Source of the DNA: Neoscytalidium dimidiatum
Lineage: Eukaryota; Ascomycota; Dothideomycetes; Botryosphaeriales; Botryosphaeriaceae
Length of the DNA stretch: 64,000 bases
Direction of reading: 5' to 3'
NCBI GenBank assembly: GCA_037367355.1
Contig: CM074697.1
Location: 2,418,001-2,482,000, forward strand
Under the pieces are notes generated by a model. The model was not told the DNA's origin. It did no database searches and worked only from the letters and a program-made list of their open reading frames with translations. This document shows positions 57,190 through 64,000 of the stretch, piece after piece (the stretch's first letter is position 1; each line of letters starts with the position of its first letter). The position numbers were made by a program, and so were the translations under genes.

Positions 57190-57620
57190 CCTGCAATCTG
57201 CTGTACTAAACCCTGGCCTTCACCCTCGGAAAAGCACGCCTCAAACTGAACGAGTACGTGGACTGATTGATCCACACCTCTCGGTCAGGCCGAACTCTGG
57301 AGCCGGGGCTCTCGCTACAGATACACTTACCTGGGACTGACAGGCTCGTCGAAGTCGCTTGCTGACAATAAGTCTCTCTACCTTCCAAGCAATATTTACA
57401 TTACCAACAAACGTCCCAAATCGGCTGCACTCCTGCCCGGTCCCCGACGCTCCGGTCCTTGGCGTTCGCCCCAACCTTAACTACGACACCCGCGCCTTCG
57501 TGGGCCGGCACAAGGATTTCCAAGTTGTTTGTTTGCGGTATCCCTAGGTTACCGTATACGAAACGGAGATCAGTTCTGCAGAGACCGGTAGCGTTCACTT
57601 GGATCAGTAGTCGGTCAGGC
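57190..57620 (-). pseudogene. Zinc-dependent alcohol dehydrogenase fragment
   Basis: Minus-strand translation shows the N-terminal GroES-like part of a zinc alcohol dehydrogenase: LLIQVNATGLCRTDLRF (first zinc Cys), then VPAHEGAGVVVKVG (the catalytic-zinc His-Glu pair), GDRAGVQPIWDVCW and CKYCLEGRETYC (structural-zinc Cys region). A TAA stop falls between CW and CKYC, where CAA is a likely ancestor. After about 57300 the similarity fades, and the nucleotide-binding half is absent. A possible first piece (RAWIVKAGNREVDVPEPD) lies near 57660-57720. It is head-to-head with the broken aldehyde dehydrogenase, and the two may once have formed a divergent pair. Confidence 0.7.
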
Positions 57621-57689
57621 TCTGATATTCAGGTCGGTATTTCCATAGATGAGCAGGGAGGAAAACAAATCAGGCTCAGGAACGTCAAC

Positions 57690-58873
57690 CTCCCGATTTC
57701 CAGCCTTAACAATCCAGGCTCGGTAGCGATGACATTTCGTCAACCGTTCGGCGTGGCTGCTGGAGTTATCCCATGGAACGTGCCTGTGGCCTTCTTCGAC
57801 ATGAAGGTAGCACCAGCAATCGCTGCAGGCAACAGCATAGTTTTAAAGACAAGTGAAAAGGCGCCTTTGGCGGTATACAGCCCTGCTGTTCACTTTCATT
57901 CTTCTCCCCGTCTTCTCCCGGGTGTTATTTTTTTTGTGGTAGAATTTACTGACCGCTTCCGCTTTGGCTGTTAGTATGCATTTCTGGCTACCCTTATCCA
58001 ACAAGCCGGTTTCCCTCCGAGCGTCATTAATGTCGTACACGGGCATGGCCTCGTATCCGGTGCTACTTTAGCATTCCATACTATGGACGTCAGGTCCCTC
58101 TCATTCACCGGCTCCGGCCGCACAGGCAGGCCTATTTTAGAAGCGTCCGCGAAGTCCAACCTGAAAGTTGTCCACTTGGAGCTCGGCGGCAAGTCTCCAG
58201 CCATCATCTTCGACGACGCCGACATCGACGAGGCCGCGCGGGAGGCGCAAAACAGCGTCGCCTGGAATACGGGCTAGATGTGCATGATGAACTCGCGCAT
58301 CTACGTGCAGGATACCTGCGCCGAGCGGTTCATCGCCGCCTTCAAGGAAAACTGCTCGAAGGTCCGCATTGACCCCGCTACCGATCCCGCCATCGATATG
58401 GGTACCGTCGCCGATGCGGCGCAGTTCGAGTCCGTCAAGAGGTACATCGCGCAGAGTAAGGAGGTCGGCAAGCTCGTGCTGGGCGGCGAGCACAAAAGGG
58501 CGGATGAGGGCCACTACATCAAGCCGCACATCTTCACGGACATCGCCGACGATTCGCTTCACTGCCCATGCACGAAGAGGTCTTCGGCCCCGTCGTGTGT
58601 ATCAACGTCTTCAAATCGGAGGAGGAGCCTTTCAGGAGCGCCAACGACAGCGAGTTCGGGCTTCACGGATCCGTATACACCAAGGACATCAGCCGTGCGT
58701 TGAGAGCCACCAAGGCGCTGGAGGCGGGCACGGTGGGTGTCAACTGCACAAGCCCGACCGTTGCGGCCGACTTGTCCATGGGCGGCTGCAAGGCCAGCGG
58801 CATCGGGCGGGAAGGGTTCAAGATAAGTTTGCTGAGCTTTCTGGAGGAGAAGACTGTGATCATCAAGGTTTAG
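57690..58873 (+). pseudogene. Aldehyde dehydrogenase pseudogene with stop just before the catalytic Cys
   Basis: The plus strand encodes most of an ALDH: SVAMTFRQPFGVAAGVIPWN, then a 102-nt intron (57873-57974), then FPPSVINVVHGHG, SLSFTGSGRTGRPI, LELGGKSPAIIFDDADID (catalytic Glu) and QNSVAWNTG. A TAG stop at 58275-58277 replaces the usual Gln; the catalytic Cys follows two codons later in MCMMNSRIYV. Translation continues to about 58555, where the frame shifts by one or two bases before MHEEVFGPVVCINVFK. It ends normally (SFLEEKTVIIKV) at 58873. The N-terminal 140 or so residues are missing or unrecognisable. Two breaks plus a lost start make it non-functional. The TAG can be explained by one C-to-T change from CAG. 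Confidence 0.85.
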
Positions 58874-59735
58874 CGGTGAAGTCTCTTTTAAGCGTTGTTC
58901 GTAAGTTGTCCAATCGACATTCTATCATTGTGACTAAATGTCAACCGCCCAGATCTTTCTGTTCTGTGCAGTAAATTAGAAGAGGGAGGGGACCATCAGA
59001 TCGCCACTTAGTAGTACTGTAGAGCAGGAGGACACCTATCAAGCCAGTTGATGTATTCGCGTCAATTTCGTGGGGCTGTTGTATCTTGATTCTTACCGGT
59101 AGGTCTGCTGGCGAGCCCGTAATCGGACTAGATCGATATCGGGTGGTATTGCATTAGAAGATGCTTGTTGTCTTGGCGGCTAGTGGTGCCGCTGATGAGC
59201 AGTGATTATCTTGAGTCTTATCGAGGTTCACGTTTCGCTGCACAATTGCATAACAAATGCTTGTACAAGGCAGCGACGATATCCAGCAACATAGCGACAT
59301 GGACATGGACTTGGCTGGTTTCTGCATTCACGTTGAGCTATGATTAACGGTAGTAACAGAATGCTGGTAGTTTTGTCATAATCGGAAAGTGGATCAGCTC
59401 TGGGCGCAGCGTTGTAGCTGTCATCCGGGCGTGAGGCCACTACGGAGCCAGCGAAACCGCCACTTTGAAGCGCCCAGACAACCTTGCGGCTCAGGGGCCG
59501 CCAAATTCGCAGACAAAACTTCCAATATGGACAGAACGACAAATGAGTGGGCCGCAAAAACTCGCTAAGCGTCCCGGAAGGATTGGGTCAGTGCTCGACC
59601 AATCCTACTCGTATTTCCCGGCTATTTACCGCTATTGGCCCCCGCTTGGTGCCTGGAGCGCCGATAGTATACAAAAGCTGGTTCGCCTGCTTGAGGCTTC
59701 CTTTGACCAGTCCACTTCACACTTGAGAAATAGCT
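58874..59735. other. Intergenic region upstream of GH76 gene
   Basis: About 0.86 kb, with no recognisable gene. The right half should hold the promoter of the DFG5-like gene; no clear TATA box is seen. Confidence 0.5.
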
Positions 59736-61373
59736 ATGTGGAGTCGCACGTTGTATCCGGCCATCTTGGCTTTAGCCGCCTCTGCGAGAGGATTAAACAT
59801 TAGCGCCAACAACCCTGGTTAGCATCCTCAAGCCACTCATCTCCGAGGCCGAGATCTCTGTCCAGCTTACAATCACCTCTTTTGATTAGTTGATCTCAGC
59901 CTTGCCGTGAAGCAGACATCTAACGGCGTTCTCTCGTACTACGGTGACGACAGCGGCGGTATCGGCGTCTTCCCCGATCCGTATTACTGGTACGAATCAG
60001 GCGTGGCTTGGGACTCGTTGGTCAACTACTGGTATCTGACTGGAGATATATCATATGAAGCTGCAACGCAAGCAGCGCTGTCCGTGCAGTCGGCCGAGAA
60101 CGGTGACTACATGCCGCTAAACCAAACTAAAAGTGAGGGTAACGACGATCAAATCATATGGGCACTCGCTGCCCTGTCAGCCGCCGAGCGAGGATTTCCC
60201 GTGGCCGCCAATTCGACAAATTGGGAACAGAAGGCTCAAGCAGTCTTCGAGGAAATGTCGGCTCGTTGGGACTCTTCCGTGTGCGGTGGTGGACTGCGCT
60301 GGCAGATTTACAGCTTCAACAACGGATACAATTACAAGAACTCCATCTCGCAGGCCCTATTCTTCCAGCTGGCGGCCCGCCTGGCCCGCTTTACGGGAAA
60401 CCAGACTTATGTCGATTCGGCATCGCAAGCCTACGAGTGGATGCTGTCGTCCGGCCTCCTGACTGATGAGTTCGCCGTGCTCGACGGCACCGATGCCACC
60501 AGCAACTGCACAAAATTTAATCGCGTCCAGTGGTCATACACTAGTGCTGCATTTGCGTATGGAAGCGCCATCCTGGCGAATATTGTGAGTGAAACATCCT
60601 CGCGGCCTATTCACTATTATATCGAGCACGCTATACTTTATTCCCTGCCCTCCATCAAAGCCAAGCAAGCTGACAAGAACCCTCATTCTCAGACCTCCGA
60701 CAGCCAATGGGCCGACCGCACAACCGGCCACGTGGAGAAGCTCCTCCAGACGTTCTTCCCCTCCAACATCCTGAGCGAGGTGGCCTGCGAAGGCACCACC
60801 ACCTCTGAGGACGACGACGACGACGACGATAACAACAACAGCAGCAGCAACACCTGCACCGTCGACCAAGTCGTCATGCCCGCCATGACCATCCGCTGGC
60901 TCTCCCTCGTCCCCGTCTTCCAACCCCGCCTCGCCGAATCCATCTCTGCCGGCCTCAACGCCACCGCGCTGGCAGCCGCCAGCAAGTGCGATGTCGTGGA
61001 AGGTGATGGTGAAGCCGGCGTCGCGGCCTGCAGGGGCCGCTGGAATGTGCAGGACGGCGGCGACACGCGCAGCGATTTGGGCCTCGGCCAGCAGCTGGCC
61101 GCGCTCGAGGCGCTGCAGAGCAGGTACGTCATTAATGCAGAAGGCGCAGTGAACGCGAGTGTGGTTTTGCGGACGGCAGAGTCGTCGGGCGCGGGGAATG
61201 CGACGACTGGATCTGAATCGGGTGGAGACGGTGGAAGCGGGAATGGTACGGCAACGGCGAGTGGTGGGAGCGGTACGTCGGGTACGGCGGCGGCGAGTGC
61301 GGCGGCGCGGGGCTGGGAACTGCCCTGGTACCCCCTGGTGATGGTGTTGCCTGCACTGGCGTTGCTGCTGTGA
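59736..61373 (+). CDS. GPI-anchored GH76 endo-mannosidase-like protein (DFG5/DCW1 type)
   Basis: Predicted 485 residues from exons 59736-59817, 59890-60584 and 60693-61373, introns 72 and 108 nt, in phase. A signal peptide (MWSRTLYPAILALAASARG) precedes LNISANNPVDLSLAVKQTS, a hallmark start of the family. The paired catalytic aspartates of GH76 are in SEGNDDQIIWAL (Asp113-Asp114). Typical later motifs are CGGGLRWQIYSFNNGYNYKN, VQWSYTSAAFAYG and TGHVEKLLQTFFP. The end has a Gly/Ser/Thr-rich stretch, then a hydrophobic tail (PLVMVLPALALLL), which is a GPI-attachment signal. DFG5/DCW1 enzymes sit on the cell surface and cross-link GPI mannoproteins to wall glucan. Many N-glycosylation sites are present. 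An Asp run (about residues 292-298) is unusual but tolerated. Confidence 0.92.
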
Positions 61374-61589
61374 TGTGTTAGGGAAGGATATCAGATAGTC
61401 TCATTGCCTTACTATGCGGGTGGTTAAGCCTGGAAGCTTTGGATTGGCAAGTATGTGTGAAGATTCCGGGGGGTTGCTCTTCTGTTTGTGTATTATTACA
61501 AAAGAATTCGCATGATTAATAGTGTCATGGGCACAAATGCCTGTATATTTCAGACCAGAGAGGAACTTGTTCAGATATGTTTTACTATA

Positions 61590-62356
61590 TTTAGATACAG
61601 TGTCGCTGCCCGCTATAAGTTGATTCAACCCCTCGGAAACCAATTCATCCCGTGTCATTGGGTTTCCGTCCGAGTCTTTTGGCATGGCATAGCATTTCCA
61701 AGTCATCGTGGCGACTGTGATTGGCGAACGGCCCTTTTCCTGGAAATTCCAAGCGTTCTGCAACAGCAGCCCGGCAGCGATGCTGTGAAGATCTTTCACT
61801 GACTTCAATCCTCTATAGAAAAACGGGTCTGGGAGATATTTTGCAAAAGAGCGGAGGTCGGGTAAGAGGCCAAGAATCGAGCTCACTTTGCCTCTTTGAT
61901 GAAGTGTTTCAGCTCCGGACACGTATGCTTCGTCTCTTTCTGGCCGAGCTGATTCGCACTCGTCCCGACCCCAGGCACTCCTGAAATAAAAGCCTCGTAA
62001 AAATGGCTGGTCATTTGTTAGACGCTTGCTTGAATACAGGTCGTAAGGCGCTTGTTCCTTCAAGAATTCGCTTCCTTGCGCGTAAACGGTGTGCAAGCCT
62101 TCTAGTATGGCAATTGATACATGGTCAAATCCCACTTATCACCTTGCCATAATTTCGACGGGTGTGGTCAACCTACGCATTTTTTGCCCTTTCGAGCACC
62201 AAATGCTGACCAAATTTTGCTGAAATTCGCGAGAAATAGCCCGGGGAGGTGTCTGAGGTGATGGTATGTCGAAAGGTAGGGCAAAGCCCAATACAAGACC
62301 GCCCAGAGAGGCAGGAATATATAAAGGATAGTAAGTAATTGAGGCAACTGCATCAT
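61590..62356 (-). pseudogene. 3'-truncated cytochrome P450 pseudogene
   Basis: Reading leftward from 62356, a membrane anchor (QLPQLLTILYIFLPLWAVLYW) and hinge (LRHLPGLFLANFSKIWSAFG) are followed by frame changes near 62170-62115 (RRNYGKV, then GFDHVSIAI). A long P450 segment follows (PYDLYSSKRL, LGLLPDLRSFAKYLPDPFF) up to the I-helix ELVSEGLNQLIAGSDT near 61600. Beyond that the translation no longer resembles a P450: the K-helix ExxR and the heme-binding Cys are absent, and only about 230 bases remain before the GH76 3' end. At least one frameshift plus loss of the heme half means it cannot be active. It resembles benzoate-hydroxylase-like microsomal P450s and is not close to the cluster P450s. 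Confidence 0.75.
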
Positions 62357-62488
62357 GTGATGATATGATACCGATTGAATGTGTTTGGTGGATGTTCAAT
62401 GAAGATGGCCCTGATATTTCATCCTCAGCTCATAATGCGAGAGAGGCCTGGACATCTGTTTGTAGGCGTGGAGGATCGCAACTATTCT

Positions 62489-63884
62489 ATGATCGGAGCC
62501 GAGATACACCTCCCCTCGCCTTCTGGGATCTTGAACCTCGAGAGCCTCTCCACCCAGGACAAGCAGGCTCTCCAAAAAGCCCTGTTTGACCATTCGGTCG
62601 CCGTCATCCGCAATCAGAAGGGCATTGATACGCACGTCCTCCCTAAGCTCGCCGCTCTCTTCGACGAATTTGTGACGAACGAACACTCAACCGGTAAGAA
62701 GGCTGTCAGTGACCCGCGGGACATCTTATCCCAGTACTGGGTAGGACGTCTTCCGTAAGCGCCTCAAGTCTCAATCATCGGGTCGGGCAAGTTCACAGAC
62801 AGTACGAGGGCATCCCGGAGCTCGAGGTTGTACGTCGAGGTTGTACGTCTGGTAAGGTGCTCTTAGGCCGTTCCAAGAGGAAGAGGAGGTCGAGACAGCT
62901 TGATTGCTTTTTATCCACTTTGCTGTCCTTTCACCTATCGCTGATACGGTGTAGGATCACACTTTATTCCGCGAGTCGCCTCTAAGCGAGGATGAGCTGG
63001 ACCAAGGATACACTCGTCCCTACAGATGGCACATGGATACGCATCTGTACGAGCATCTTCCAGGAGAGGTTACCATTCTGCACGGGATCCAGATCCCAAA
63101 GCGATCAGAGGATCAAGTTCGACAACGGGGACGAAAAGACCGTTGCCGCCGGTGCACCCGCGTGTGCGTCCCGAAACCGAGAAGAAGATGCGAAAGTAGA
63201 GAGGCGATGATGCAGTCGTGCTGATTTTACTGTTGCAGTCTTCTCCGACGCTACGGCGTTCAACTTATTGACACTGGCAGAGCAGGAGTTTGCGATGAAC
63301 ACGACTGTGGCACGTGCTCCAAAGGCATACGAATACATTCGGAACTACAAGTGCTCTGCCGACGGCTTGACCATTCCGACATTTGGTAACGAGATACCCT
63401 TGGATTAGCTCTCGAAGTGGACGTGGGACAGCTTTGCAGAATATCCGATGAGGTCCTTGATGAGCCCTCTTTCCTTTACGGGCTTTGGCTGATAGTTTCT
63501 CCAGATGCTCTGGAAGAACCCTGGCAATGGTCACCCTCATCTGCAAGTCCACGGCTGCTGCGTTCTCAAGTTGACCACGAGAGATCCAGCGACCGGGAAG
63601 TTTTCGGTGATGGATGATGTAGTGAAGGTCCGAGAGATTGTCTATGCCATGCAGAAGGAGGTATATGCTGCGGAAAACATATATATGCGCACTGATTGCA
63701 AGAAGGAGATTTGGTCATCTTTCACAACAAGGGAGTGATGCATTCCATCGTGGGGCAATCATCAATTCATAAGGAAGAGAAGGAGAAAAGGAGGCTGATG
63801 TGGCAAGTCAAGCAATGTTCAACCACGGCGGCGAGAAAGCATCGTGTCCTTTTTCCCGAAGAAGGAATGGTGGTACTCTACTGA
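62489..63884 (+). pseudogene. TauD/TfdA-type 2-oxoglutarate dioxygenase pseudogene (possibly xanthine-dioxygenase-like)
   Basis: Pieces of one Fe(II)/2-oxoglutarate dioxygenase are spread over the plus strand: AEIHLPSPSG and KALFDHSVAVIRNQKG near 62500-62620; YRWHMDTHLYEHLPGE with the iron-binding HxD near 63015-63075; FSDATAFNLLTLAEQEFAMN near 63240-63300; KCSADGLTIPTFG near 63350; NPGNGHPHLQVHGCCVLKL near 63520; GDLVIFHNKGVMHSIVG with the last iron His near 63710-63760. Breaks: lost frame near 63105-63125, a TAG at 63406-63408 (in IPLD*LSKW), and a frame change near 63690. An intron ending at 63238 still looks intact. The pattern fits fungal TauD-like enzymes, perhaps the XanA branch; that finer call is uncertain. 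Confidence 0.72.
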
Positions 63885-64000
63885 TGAGTTGACGCACCGA
63901 TTGATCGTTGAATTCGATGATGACGCGATATTGCTCTAGCTTCGGCTGAGTCTCGATATCGATTGGGGCCAAGCTTGTCCAATAGGGCGGGCATGAGAGT

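Overview
The window is nuclear DNA of a filamentous ascomycete (Pezizomycotina). Genes are split by short GT..AG introns (about 48-180 nt). It holds fungus-only families (Zn2Cys6 regulators, a partially reducing polyketide synthase, a CFEM/Pth11-type receptor, a DFG5-like GH76 enzyme, DUF7924, DUF3435). Non-coding stretches are TpA-rich, with CAG/CAA to TAG/TAA stops of the kind left by RIP (repeat-induced point mutation). The class cannot be fixed from sequence alone; Dothideomycetes is plausible but not shown.

Region 1 (1-28.6 kb) is a secondary-metabolite gene cluster built on 6-methylsalicylic acid (6-MSA). A 6-MSA synthase-type PKS (19789-25246, -) is surrounded by a 6-MSA decarboxylase-like amidohydrolase (12078-13169, +), two related P450s (9673-11503, - and 26791-28607, +) and a PatJ-like cupin protein (17401-18501, -). 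Two Zn2Cys6 regulators (6810-7946 and 14136-16698, both -), a secreted or vesicular epoxide hydrolase (4176-5299, -) and a PDR/ABCG exporter cut by the left edge (1-3040, +) complete it. The set matches the early patulin, yanuthone and terreic acid logic: 6-MSA to m-cresol, then two hydroxylations to a gentisyl-alcohol-type intermediate. The known late patulin genes are not seen inside the window, and an epoxide hydrolase is present instead, so the end product is probably a different small phenol or epoxyquinone. More of the cluster may lie left of base 1.

Region 2 (28.6-42.5 kb) is accessory DNA. It holds an APH-like kinase gene, a small hydrophilic protein, two convergent unknown genes, a DUF7924 protein with a nuclease-like E-V-K motif, and an HNH_2 nuclease-like protein. 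Between the last two lies a heavily mutated but recognisable DUF3435 tyrosine-recombinase gene (about 38.78-40.40 kb, -), the family that includes the captains of Starship elements.

Region 3 (42.5-56 kb) looks like ordinary chromosome: a CFEM/Pth11-like receptor, an FAD-dependent oxidoreductase and a very long CSC1/OSCA-like channel, separated by 1.4-2 kb spacers.

Region 4 (57-64 kb) is a patch of gene decay around one intact gene. A GPI-anchored GH76 DFG5/DCW1-like enzyme (59736-61373, +) lies between broken copies of a zinc alcohol dehydrogenase, an aldehyde dehydrogenase, a 3'-truncated P450 and a TauD/TfdA-type dioxygenase. Several stops look like C-to-T changes.
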